Below, piece by piece: positions 21,217 to 33,236 of a stretch of DNA of 64,000 bases. The stretch spans positions 1-64,000 of the forward strand of contig JAQFWX010000035.1 of the NCBI GenBank assembly GCA_027605045.1. Reading direction: 5' to 3'. Position 1 is the first letter of the stretch, and each line of letters opens with the position of its first letter. This stretch comes from Phallus indusiatus. Its lineage: Eukaryota; Basidiomycota; Agaricomycetes; Phallales; Phallaceae. The translations under genes were made by a program, and so were the position numbers. The notes under the pieces are model-generated. The model was not told the origin of the DNA, made no database searches, and worked only from the letters and a program-made list of their open reading frames with translations.

Positions 21217-24200
21217 CTAGATATGTTATAGCATTTGAATAAACTGTCTTGTCGTGTCTCGATGCCATTTTCTCTATGCGTAGCCTAAGACTCCTGAACT
21301 AAGCTGAATTCGCAGGTTGACGCCAAGGTATTCAGACCTTGTTTGAGCGGGCTAAAAATAAAACAGCCATGAGCCTCCACTGTCAGTCTATAAATATGAT
21401 ACCTGAGCTCGTAGCTCAACAGCGTTATATACCTAGGAACGGTTATCGAATAAGATGCTAGGTAACTTCAATTCAATTTTCATCCATCATAGAATCACCC
21501 AAGGCATATACGAGTGGCACATGATATCCAAAAAACTAAAATTCATATTCACATATGACAATCAAAGTATGAGACAGATTGACATATTGGAGCATTGTCA
21601 TTTGAATCTCGGGTCTTATCGCATTTAAGCTACTGCCAAGATCTAGTAGTAATGCGAGATGAGATGTAAATTGATATTGTAACATTGTTTACTTCCTACT
21701 AGCAGTTCAAATTGAAAAGTAGGTCAGGCGCTTGAGAGAATCAGCTGTGAGATGAGATTATGTATGCGCATTCCCCGCTGGCGCATATAAAGTTTTAATT
21801 TTCCCATTGTCTCAGAAAATATATTGAAGCTATCATTTCGGATCCAACTCCAGCTAATATGAGATTGGAATATGAAATATTTCATTCGCGTTCGGAAAAC
21901 ATCGCATTACTAGGGCTTTTGTATAGACTTAATCTACAGACCCACCGCTGGTAGTTGAAGAAGAGTCTAGAATCCAAACAACAACATAACCAAAGCCTGA
22001 CGGGTTCTCCGCCAGTGGGAATAAAGCACGATATGCCTATCTGGACACCTGACTCACTGGCAAAGAGAAAATGATGATTTCAGACTGGTCAAGCTGGAGA
22101 TTCCTGGCTTAATATTTTTCCGTTTCTCACCCGGCACACGAAATCCTGGATCGTGTATAACTTGGCTAATTTGAGTCCTCCGATTTTAAGTGGGGCTTAT
22201 GGCCTGCTTTCATGAATTGATAGGCTGTCACGAGTGGTAAACCAATCACCTATTTTAATGGAAGGGGGAGAAGCATCTGGCGATTCACGACATAGATGAA
22301 TTTTCATGGTTAATGAATTCGGATTCGAAAATTTCAACGCGTCAAAATAAAGCTACATTTGACAAGAGTGAGATCAGAATCGTCAAGACAGCACCTTACC
22401 AGACCCTACTACCTAAGCTGATAAGCAAGGTGTGAACTTATGTGAAAATGTCTGAAGATGGGCACTACAAGGTTTCCGATTTTGTGTAATGTAATTTTGA
22501 AATTAACAGATTCCAGTCTGATTTAATTGCAAACTGCAAGTTGTTTGCAATAATTGTACTAGTGCTTCAGCCAGGATGACGTCCTTTTCCCCCTAAACAT
22601 GTGTCTATCTTGTGATGTGTTTCAATGGGCACTCACCTTCCTCTTTACAGGTTGATCACAGATTCAAAAATGATGCATCGGAAGTTTGATTACCAGGGTT
22701 GGCCACCATGCAACCTTAGCAGAATGTGTGCGCGTGTTTTCTTTGAGCGCACACGTTGAAGAAGTTGACACGCCGATCGAGATTTTTATTACTGGACTAT
22801 AGCAGGTCACTTCTATAGCGAAGCTTTCGTTGCTGCTTTTCTCTGATGAAATCAGGGGAAGCGCTTACATAACCCTAATATTTATACAAGATAGTTGCTG
22901 ACGAAAAGGAAAGTCTGGACGGCGACTCTGTATTCGACGTGGAGCAAAAACTTCGATTTCTTAATGTGTGGATGGTTCATCCTTTTTTGTTCGCTCTTTG
23001 ATTATTGTCAACTTCTTGGTAACTGTAAACATTAGCCTCATTTCGAGGGTCTTTTCGTTTATCCCTCTATTTTTCCAACCCCAAACAAGCCTTTCATCTT
23101 CATCTTCCATTAATTATGACGTGAGTTTGGTCTTGTTTTCCTGGTTTATTCGTCAAAGAGAAAATGTCTGTCAACGAACCGATTTTCGTGAGACTAAAAC
23201 ATGATCCTCAATATGAATTGAGGCGTTAGCGAGTGCAGAAAGGACTGGCCCAAGTCTAGTATATAACTTATCCTAGTCCAGATTCCCAAAGCGGCTGGTG
23301 CGAATTTTTGGAGACAGAACTATCAACTTTGAGAAAAAATGAGATTTGGTGCAGACCGACAGCGTCCTTGGAAATTTGAAGGTTCATGCAGGCTCACTAG
23401 TCGCTTTTCAAAGCTACTAGCAGAACTATATTTAATCCCATCCTGTCATGCACATTGACGTTGAACAAATTATTATGAATTAGGCTGAAGAGCATGGTGT
23501 CCTTGTTCTCTAAACTCACCTATTAATAATACATTCATAAGGTTTACATTCTTGAAGCTGACATCCAACTATGTCTGAATCTACCCGCGGCTGAAGAATC
23601 AAGGAATCATGAAAAATTTATATTAAATCAAAAGACGCACGAAATGAGATGTTGTTTTGAACGTTTCAGGCTGACGTCGGCTTCTATCAATGTCGTGAAT
23701 CTCAAGCCAAGGAGGTTTTTGGGAATTCGCTTCAGCTTTGCTCATCATATCGCCGAGTAGAAAACACTTGGAGGTACACGCAATTAAAACCACGTTCTGA
23801 AAGGCTGACGTCTACCTGAGGAATTCTCACTAGAGACGTGAAGGACCCTTACGCCGGTGATTTTTCATTTTCCAGCTCAAGATATAACTATAGAACGTTT
23901 TCCTATCTTACCATACGTCGTATGGAAAACGTGAGTGCGGTAGTAGGAGCTCATTGGAACGTTCTGATAAAGCTCGGATCTAGATGCGAATCAGCAACGG
24001 AGCAAACCATAATTATTGGCCAAAGCCATCGATGTTACGTTCATTGCGCACACGTGTTACCTAAACCTAAAGAAAAGAAATGATGAACTTTCTCGGGCCG
24101 GTTAGGACGTCAATGTAAACGCTCGCGCACGCATACACACGCTGTCGTCATTGCATATATGCACGCGCTCTAGTTTATCGCGGAGGCCGTAAATGCGCTT

Positions 24201-25209
24201 GATCCCTGGCAAAATTTTGAGTTTTAGTTGTTCTGTTTCAAGCGCAACAGCTATTAATAAATTTCCCGAATTTTTAGTGTTCAGCAATGACCATGGCCAG
24301 CTTGAATCGGCGCTCTTTTGCCAGTTATTGGTACAAACCCGGCTAGCCAATCCTGATTGACAGATTAAGAAAATCAAATCGGACTTCTGCGTAAACTATG
24401 TTTAAAAACGCCAATAAGGGGCAAATGTCATGTCTGCTCTTTTTGAAGAGATAATAGAATTAGTGTGGTCTCAAGCGCCTCGGCCTACCGGTACCACATC
24501 TCCCTTTCAGGCAGGGTTTGTCCTAATTTCTCTCAGGCCCACATAACCGATGAACCTGATCTGAAAGGCAGGGTCAGACCGATATTTCCTGTATAGGCTC
24601 CCATGTTAGTCGCCCAGTGGTCTAATTTTTTAACATGAATAACCGGTCGGCCTTTTTATGTGGTTTCGGTGGACCTCTGTTTCTCGACCCTGCCAGTATT
24701 TTATACTTAGATCCTATTCACTCCGTACAATTAAAAGTACAAACTCACGTACATAGGCACTCGCACCGTAACAGCCGGAAAAAGCTGGTCTAATTTGAAC
24801 TTCATATCATGGCCAGAGCCTCCATAGCCTTACTATAATTGGAAATACTGGATTAGGTCCGGCCTCCGATGTACCAACTCAGGCGGGGGAATTTCGATTT
24901 TTGGAACGGTCATTAACATCCTTTGAGATGAGTGTTAACGGTTGAAATTGAATTATACGGACTTACCGTGAGCGATAACTCAACAAATTCCCCGATCCGA
25001 TATTTTCCTACAATTAACTATTAGGAGGTACCTTAAAGTATAACAGATAACAAAGTCGCATATACACAAACAACCTAGTCCTCGGGTTCTGGGAGGCTTC
25101 CAGGTAACTGTGTAATATTGAAATAGGAAGGTTTGACCTTCGTTATAACTATATTTTGTTCTCTCCCGTTTGAATTCAAACATCATCATCATGATCAAAA
25201 ATGATAGTT

Positions 25210-25302
25210 GTAGCGAACAGAAGCTACTGACAGTGGCTCTGAATGGGGACACAAGAATAGTTTATAATCGTACCGAAAAGAACCTACTGACGGTGGCTAT
25301 GA
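25210..25302. repeat. Imperfect direct repeat with a 60-bp period
   Basis: A segment of about 33 bp (centre CTACTGACAGTGGCT) at 25210-25242 recurs at 25270-25302 (centre CTACTGACGGTGGCT) with about five mismatches. Only two copies are visible. Confidence 0.5.
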
Positions 25303-28300
25303 GTTTTTCAAAACTTTGAACTTCGTTTGCCTTATCTACTGATAGATTAAAAACTGAGAACACCTAACCTATTCGATTGCACTGCATGTGTTTCAAATTT
25401 CAAAAATCAGGCATAACATGTCTTCTGGATAACCTTTGGAAATGAATATTATGATCTTTGACCTGGATGAACTCTTCCCTGTCCGGAAGGGATACTGCGC
25501 TCGACCTCGCTTCAAGGTTGTAGCGGGACCTCGACTAGTTTGTGGCACTCCTTGTCTCTCCGTGTCCCCTTACGACCGCATATACAAACGAGTTTTTAAG
25601 ACATCCCAGAAGATAGGTGAGTCTTAAGTTCGAAGCGCCCATAAACTCATATATTCCCCTGTCGTGTATACCTCACAACCAACATTTTTCTAGTTGAACA
25701 TGAGAAAAAGTAACAGCAATTATTCCGCGCTGAGCGCATATATTTCATAAAGGGGCCTTTGAGTATGTTCATTTTAGCGAGATAATTCAATTCCTTGGTT
25801 CTTCCAAAAATGAAAGATGTGTTCCAAGAAATTTAGCGGAGAGAATTCAAGCCACCGTCTCACGACTCGCGCTTCTGAACCGGAATCCGCGAATAGTAAC
25901 CCGCGAACGAACAGGGCCCAATAAACTTCCCCTACGCCCTGGTGTCAAAAACGAAACGAAGTGATGCATGGGAGATCTTTGACCTCATCACAAGCCACCG
26001 AGGTACATGGAAAGACAAAAATCCATTTTTAGCTCGGGCCACAAACAATACTCCCAAGGTTTGTTATACGGCACGTCCGCCGGATCGCGGGAATAGCTCA
26101 CTGAGTATCATTATTGTAATTATCGTCGGCTGCGGGTGGTTTGATTGATTCGTCAAGGATATATATAGTACCCTTGGTTTATTGTGTCAGCTAGCGTCGA
26201 TTAGGAATTGGGAATTCGTGTGCCTGTGGTGGAGGCCCGAGAGTTGGATCTTTGAGCGTTGAAGGTACGCCTATGTTGACAGGAAGAACAACGGTGAATT
26301 GGAACATACGTTCCTTAATCTAGAAAGAACAAAGCGCTAAAATAATAAGTTTTTAAAGTGTTATATACCCTATTACGCTGAATCATAATACTCCAAGTAG
26401 TTTAATTAAAAGAGTCTAAACGCCACTGTTCAAATGCATATCGAAAAGTCTAAACTCCACAATTCACCCTATCTTACATGGGCGAATCGGCATTCAAATT
26501 ATTTCAGAGAGTCGGATGACCACATTGTTGGTGTATGTACATGCCACTGACAGCCTTGCCGATGTTGGGTGGCATGTCTTCCTGCGTTCTTCAGAATCAT
26601 TCTCGGTATGGAAGTATTCGGAGTTCCTAATATCAATTTTGAGCTTCTTGGGTGGCAGCGTTTACACCCGAAGGCATCATGATTCACAAATTTTCAATAC
26701 CATTGCCAAGGATTCGAAAGAATTAGTAAGTCAAGAGGGAGGACCCTTATGAGATAATAATAAGATTTAGTTCGGTAAGTAGATGAAATAATTTGGAGAC
26801 CTTCTCTTTCGTTTTTGAGCCTATATGCGTGGTTTTAAGGATCTTATAGTTACATACGTAGGGCGGAAACCACTAGAATGGCTGTGTCCTGGGATTTACA
26901 TTCACACAGACGCATAGCTTCCGGCGTCACGAACTCTGTATGCATGTGTGTGTAATCATATTTTTTGTCCGTCGGGGCATGATCATCCCAAGTTGGACAT
27001 GGATCCTATTACATTGTGACTAAATTAGAATGTGGACGTGGGCTAGTCCGTTTTAAGTCTGCGACAATTGTCCCCTTTGTGGCGAGTCCTTCGAATGAGG
27101 TGCTACTAGTAGTACAGCGGTGAATGAATGTATGCTCTAGATATCGGTCCCTGCGGCCAGGAAGCTATATTTTTCAAGGGACCCGCTTGCCAAGATAGGT
27201 CCAGAGACTGAAACCCGATTTTTGTTGTTGATACACTGGGTACCCCCGCAGGTAAAATAGGCAGAACGGTAAAGCCCCGCACACAGCGTCATGAACTTTG
27301 ATTGCGGTCAACTCATACTACAGACCTCGGCCTAGCGAGTTGATAGATTGGGTATAACAAGTCTGGACAAAGGGTCACACACATAGAAAAATCATACTTA
27401 TCCCAGTACTTGGGGTTTTCAAAAGTTTTCTCAGCAAGTTATGGCCGTTATACGAACGACAAACCGTAATTCCGTTCAACGCTTCTATTGGGTTTCCTTC
27501 GGATTCAATAAAATGCCGTTTCCGAGAGGCTGAGGAGGTCGCTTGTCGAAGTATTTTCTAGGTTTCTATCGGCTGTGTCGGGCCCCTTAGCCACCGAAAG
27601 ATTGCCAGACATAGTCATATTTGATTCAGGAACGAAATCAATGATTCTCTGGGTGTTCTACAAGGAGTTTTTTGTGGTTTCTCCTTGGTACAATACCCTC
27701 CCGTATTTAGTAGTCCTGCCGTATATATCGCCATAGAACAGAGATATTTCCTCGCATACAAGTTTCAGCCAGAAACGATTTCAGACCTATTCTTACAGTT
27801 CCTATTTTTGGATGTTTACCTTGAATGGTCATGCCTAGTGTTCCAAAATATTAGTTACTGATTACAGTGAAGTCGGGGCTGATGTTGTTTGAGTTCATTT
27901 TGACCTGTCGAATCCTGAGATAATAGCCCGATTCAGATCCACAAAGTATAGATCTAGTAGATTAAACCTCAAATGTGTGTTTGAACAATCTTTGGAGACA
28001 CGGAATCGGAACGAGTCCGGCGGAAGACGTCACGTGCGCTAATACTCCAAGTCAGAATACCGACGCAAACGACTTCCTATATCCAATCCCCGCTTTCCGA
28101 TGTATGATGCGGGAATCCAGCCCAGGTCCCTGCGCCTAAGTTTATACAATTTTCAGATCCGGAACAAACTATTTCGAGGAACAGAATGTGGGAAATAAAT
28201 CAATCAACAAGTAATATTCATTTGAGATGGGTTTATCTTTACATGTAATCTCAACTGTGCGAGAAGAATGTCGTTACAGTATTAACTTTTGTTTCAATTT

Positions 28301-31300
28301 TAAAAGAAGAGGGGAGGATAAACTGTTCTACTTATTAGTAATGAAGAGATTCGTAAGATAAAATATACCTACCTCATACGGAATTCAGCGGTTCAGTGGT
28401 ACTGGGTAATGAAAATCAGCGTATCAATATCTGAGGCACGCTGAGAATCTAACTGGAAAAATGTTTTTGAAATTGAAAAAACCACTATTACAGACTTCTG
28501 ATAGGGTCTGTCTTCTACGGTGGCAGATCTTCGACATCGAATTTCCAAGCGGGCTTAGGCTTCGAGATCCTACAAAATTCTTCCTTTAATCAAAATCTTT
28601 TGGCGCGGTGTAATAATTCCGGGTTCGTTACACAGGGCTGTGCGGTTCGGATTCATTACGAAGTTTTGAGCGTATAACGTTTGTAACTTTGAAAAGGAGA
28701 AACAAAAATCGGCACCCGTCCGGGTATGAATGTAAAATGAGATGACTCAATAGCACGTAAGCACTATGTCGGAATGCAACATGCTTATAGTTTAAGTAGA
28801 TATCGAGGTGTGCGCACGCCTGTCAATGCACAAGTATGTATATGCAGCCTAGATTGCGATGATATTGCCATCATAGCTACCTAAATGCTTTTTATTTCAA
28901 TGTATATGATCTGCTCGTAAAAAACAGTCCCGCCGGTATGTAGATGGTGTCTCTTAAACGCTCCGGCGTTCCTTTCCGCCTACGGCTTCCGGTTATAGCT
29001 GTTCCCTAACACTCTCTACACACCGAATCATTAGTAGTCCTGACAAATTAGCCTCAATTTAACTTTTCTGAAACGTAAGTATTATGCAAGTTAATGGCCT
29101 ACGATCACTTTTAATGAAATCAGTATGGAAACGTGTTCAACCATTGCGACCCGGATCAACATGCTTGTTCACTAATCCCATGGCTCCAATTTGGCACAGA
29201 CCATATCAATCTTGGATTCGTTTTATCTTTGATAGCCTACTAGATAGCCAATTCACTGTCTCACAACCTGCGAGTACTAGTATGGCAAGTCAGCTGGGGT
29301 TAAATCAATCTTTGCTTTCCCCCGAGGTTGAACGTGAATCGCATCAAATCTATAAATACATTGAATTCATCGTGCATTTTGCACAATCATATCTCCTATT
29401 ATCATCGAATATAAGCGCTAGTGGATAAAGCTTTGAGAGAGAAAACAGGCACTTGGGACGCGTCAATACGAGTTGGTATCGCCTAGATTGAAACATTCAA
29501 AAGGTGATAAAACAGGAATTCAAATGGTTAGGAAGAGATTTTGGGAAATTCCTTCCGCTTTGAGGCTAGCTCTTACGCAGGCAAATGCTTATCTACATTT
29601 AAAGTAAAGTAAGCCGGACAAAATTGGACCTGGTGTACTCACCATAAGCTTCGTATCGTAATGCAAGTAGCGTAATCTCATATGTAATAATCTAAATTTT
29701 GTTTTGAAACCCAATAAGTGTCAGGGTCTTGGTCACGCGAAAACCAACCCATAACCAAAGAAATGAGATGCATCTGTGACCTGTCAGTGCAAGGACTATT
29801 CACGTAAACGGAATTTGAAAATTGGAATTACATAAAACCGACCCCGAAGCTGCTTAGAAATAAGGTATGCAAAGCTTTGCGAAAGAGGTGGAACCAAATG
29901 AAAGCCTATTCAATGTTATATGAAAGTTGTCAAAATATATCTGCCAAACTTAAGACCGCGAGGTCGGAAACATATTATTTATTCACCTGTCCACAAATCA
30001 GCAGAATGCATAATCCGACAGGGACGCATTCCAATGGAGTAATGTATCCGATCTCAAGTCGTGGTGTCCTAATTAAACGCAGTCTGATGAATCTATTATC
30101 GGAATCAAGCAAGCTGTCTTGTTCGTTGAGGTTATGGGTTATTCATAGTTGCAACGTCATGTGAAGATTCTCGTATCAGAATTCGATTGAGCGACTTATG
30201 GATGCCATCAATGACAGGTGACCAGTGACATGGACAGACCGACTTTAACAGAATACTTGACATTTATCAAACTCCAGCCCGGAGTAGATATTGAAGGTTG
30301 CGGGTGTGCCCACCGGTAAGAGGGGCAGAGCAACACGGCACAGTAACAAGACTCGCCCTAGATCTCGGATATACGTGATTGGCTTACTCCGAAGTAAAAT
30401 CAAGGTATAGCACCTGATGGCATTGCATCGATTTTTTTTTGCGATGAGGTTAGCAAACTAACCTTGATTTACACTTATCCTCCACGTTTTCTACAACAAA
30501 CACGTGTAATGCGTCCGGATAATAGGCCCGAAAGACCGTTTTACCGGTTAGTGGCGAAAGTCGTAGGTGTGTGGTTTCCTCATATAGGTCAAGCAGAAGA
30601 ACATATGTTTCTACTTGTAGGAAAGGACAGGAATCCTTGAACGCATATGGACAACGATAGAATCAAGGATGACTGATTCTGGCGTTTCATCTCCAGGAGA
30701 AGTATAGCCAATCATCGATCAAGAAATTTCACAAGCAAAATGAGCCTAAAATAATGGAAGCTGTCAATTTAGAACTGATGAGACACGAAGTATTACGCGA
30801 TTTTATGGAAACAAACAACGAATTATCCGAACTCACTTTGAAAGACAGCACGAAAATAGTGACTTGTATAAATAGCCACTGTTCGATGATATAAAAAGGA
30901 GCAGGCAGCGTGACCACGCAGTGGGGCCGTAATATTCTAAACCGAAATTTGTAAAGAGAGAAGACTAGATTTTAGGAATCCTCTTCCTAGACTAATGCCA
31001 TCGTTCAAAAAGGGGCTTCTAAATGCTTTGAGTCCATATTTCGTCAAAGAACAACACCAGAACGTAAGCGAAGATATGCTCAGAAGACAGGCATGGTACA
31101 AAGGTGGCGTCCTATGACTGCGTAGCTCTCTTTTGGACGCCCATGCAAACAATGAGCCTTGTCATGTTAACCGACCTGTTGCGTGTAAAGTTGAATATGT
31201 AGTGGCCAAATTATGCGAGATCACTGAAATTCGATAATATCGATTAATATCTCGAATGAATTGAAACAATTGTCGTGTTCTAAGAAAGTCAGAGGCTAGT

Positions 31301-31645
31301 CGTAAATTCGGGGATCTAAGCCGAAAACGCAAAAGACCATTGCGACGCGTTTGGGAAGGGAGGAAGAGGAAGAGACCCTTTACGGGCGCTTTCAAAATAA
31401 CTTGGCGCACTCAGCCCAGCCTTCGGCTAGCTTCCACACTAATAGGTGCCGGTGATGAGGCAAAAATTGCGCGTACTATTAACAGAAGATTGACAAAACA
31501 AAAAGGTATATTAATCTCTGATTGAGAAGAAAAGGGAACACTAAAAGATAAAGGTATCAAAGCATGAGAAATACACGATCACGGCAGTCCATAATGGATA
31601 TCAATATTACATGTTGCACGAGCGTAGTAGTTGGCAGTTTGTTGT

Positions 31646-32164
31646 TCATGCACCGTGTCTTCCCAAACGACCGGCATCCTTACGAATGTTCTTCGCTTCG
31701 TTGTGTTTGGCTTGGGCCCTTTTGATGCTGTTATGGATACATGAGCAATCTGACACACGAGCCCGAAGAAAAGTTACTCACTCTTGGAAGGCAGCCGCTT
31801 CCAAATCCTTCACATGTTGGCGAGCCTCTTTTACGGCGTTACGAGCCATATCCAAAACTCTGTCTGCTTCGCTTTCGGCATGTTCAGCGTTAATAACCTT
31901 TTGACGGGCCGCCTTTATGGCAGGGTCGTTGGCCAAAGCATTCGAGAAAGCCGGATCAACCGAGTTGCTTCGGAATTTCGTTAACAAACTTCCGGATCGT
32001 CTGGATCCAGTGTCGGTGCGGTCGAGAGAATTACCAGAGGAATGCGACCCAACGCTGCCTGACCTGCGAGAGAATCGGGATGCAGTATGACTGTTGGCTC
32101 CGGTGGAATGGAATTGCTGATCGTAGTCTTCAGATGAGTCGCGTTTATTTCCGAAGAAGGGCAT
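31646..32164 (-). CDS. Small basic coiled-coil protein, conserved in basidiomycetes (function unknown)
   Basis: Two exons, 32164-31782 and 31727-31646, give 154 residues. The first 75 residues are Ser/Arg-rich and likely disordered (RFSRRSGSVGSHSSG). From about residue 85 a long helix follows (KAARQKVINAEHAESEADR, VLDMARNAVKEARQHVKDLE) that continues across the intron into RAQAKHNEAKNI and ends in GRLGRHGA. The GTGAGT donor at 31781 and CAG acceptor at 31728 keep the frame, and the second exon reads as the same charged helix, so splicing is preferred over the stop that directly follows QE. I recall proteins with this helix and a KALGRH-type end in other mushrooms, but no function. A role as a small membrane- or filament-associated coiled coil is a guess. 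Confidence 0.72.
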
Positions 32165-33236
32165 GTTTTTTGCGTTGAATAGGTGATGAACTTGGGTAAG
32201 CGGTTACGGAAGAGAATTGAATGTGTTTTAGAACTCTAATGGTATCTTCTAAATCCAAGCACTTCTTTCTTTTTATAACAAACCTTGGAGTGTGTGGAGA
32301 TTCTAAACGTCATGCTCCCTTCACGCTACGCAAGTGCGGAGTCAAATATTATGTTTGGAGCGTTGTCGACCCTAATACTTACCTATGTACGTCCGTTGTT
32401 ATTTTATAGGTGGATGAGATTTCATAGGTTTTGTGCAGTACGAAAAAACCACTGTTTATTACTGAAACATTACTCAAGTATTACGTGTTCAACCTTCTCA
32501 ACTGCTGCGGTAATACGCGTCTGCACTCAAGTGGATACTATTGTAGTTCATTCAGGAACAGTACCCGCTCCACTTCGGGGCCAGCGTGGAGCTTCTGGAG
32601 AACAAGATAGTCGATGTGCCGTATATAAATATAGCGCCCTCCGAACCGTGAACAAGAACAATACGTCTCTATGGGTCCTGAAACCTGTACGTATTCAATT
32701 CTCACGTTATGCTTCTATCGAGACCTTTGAGACCAAGTTGGAGCCGATATTGAGTTTTGAATCGAAGTGGCTCTTAGCCTAGCGGTGATGGCACATGTCC
32801 AAACGACAAATTCAAGTGTGAATTGATCAGAAATTATCTCCTTATGGAGCCTGAACCATCTGAAGAACCGTCTCACTTGGCCAATAGATATCAGCTCGAG
32901 GGCGTAGAAATGCGTACAGCACTACGTACGTATTGATAATTCACATTGTCGAAAATTGGGATTATTTGCCTACTTCCTCCTCAGCTGCACTTTTTAGAAA
33001 AATTCTAAAGGAACATAAATACTTATAAGCATCAAGGCATCCTGAGGTCCAAAATACGAAGTTGGATTGCCAAAGCAAATGGCTGGTTGAGCGCCTAGGC
33101 GCCTATCATCCATGACATCACTTCTAAAGCTGCAGCCGGCGCTGGACAACTACATACAAGCTCCACACCGTATGATCCTTATTATTTATACAGCGCATTC
33201 AATTTTTTCATTTGAAAGCCTCGCCATCTTTCAGCC
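32165..33236. other. Promoter region of the first sugar transporter
   Basis: This region contains no supported gene. A 165-codon open frame at 32285-32782 has no family likeness and ordinary composition for chance. Sequence near 32820-32880 (TTATCTCCTTATGGAGC, CGTCTCACTTGGCC) matches 36615-36675 upstream of the second transporter, so the promoter was duplicated with the gene. Confidence 0.5.

Larger units (their letters stand above)
19773..31645. other. Gene-poor interval of about 12 kb
   Basis: No gene with a closing exon chain was found. Short coding-like frames occur: 25891-26148 plus (with SDAWEIFDLITSHRGTWKDK), 26516-26728 plus (ending at a GTAAGT donor), 29084-29428 plus (114 residues, the longest), 29436-29610 plus, 30754-30897 plus and 31275-31525 plus (very Lys/Arg-rich). 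None matches a family I know, and none has an in-frame partner exon. I see no LTRs, terminal inverted repeats, reverse transcriptase motif or tRNA. Old, decayed gene or transposon DNA is an inference. Confidence 0.45.

Noticed and set aside
22868..23010. Short coding-like frame with an acidic segment (ESLDGDSVFDVEQKLRFL)
   Set aside because: Open for only about 37 codons, with no start or donor that extends it.
29084..29428. 114-codon open frame, the longest in the gene-poor block
   Set aside because: It has an ATG but no recognisable motif and no partner exon. I kept it only as part of the interval description.
32285..32782. 165-codon open frame before the first transporter
   Set aside because: The protein has no family likeness, no domain-like pattern and lies in a region that is partly a duplicated promoter; length alone does not support a gene.
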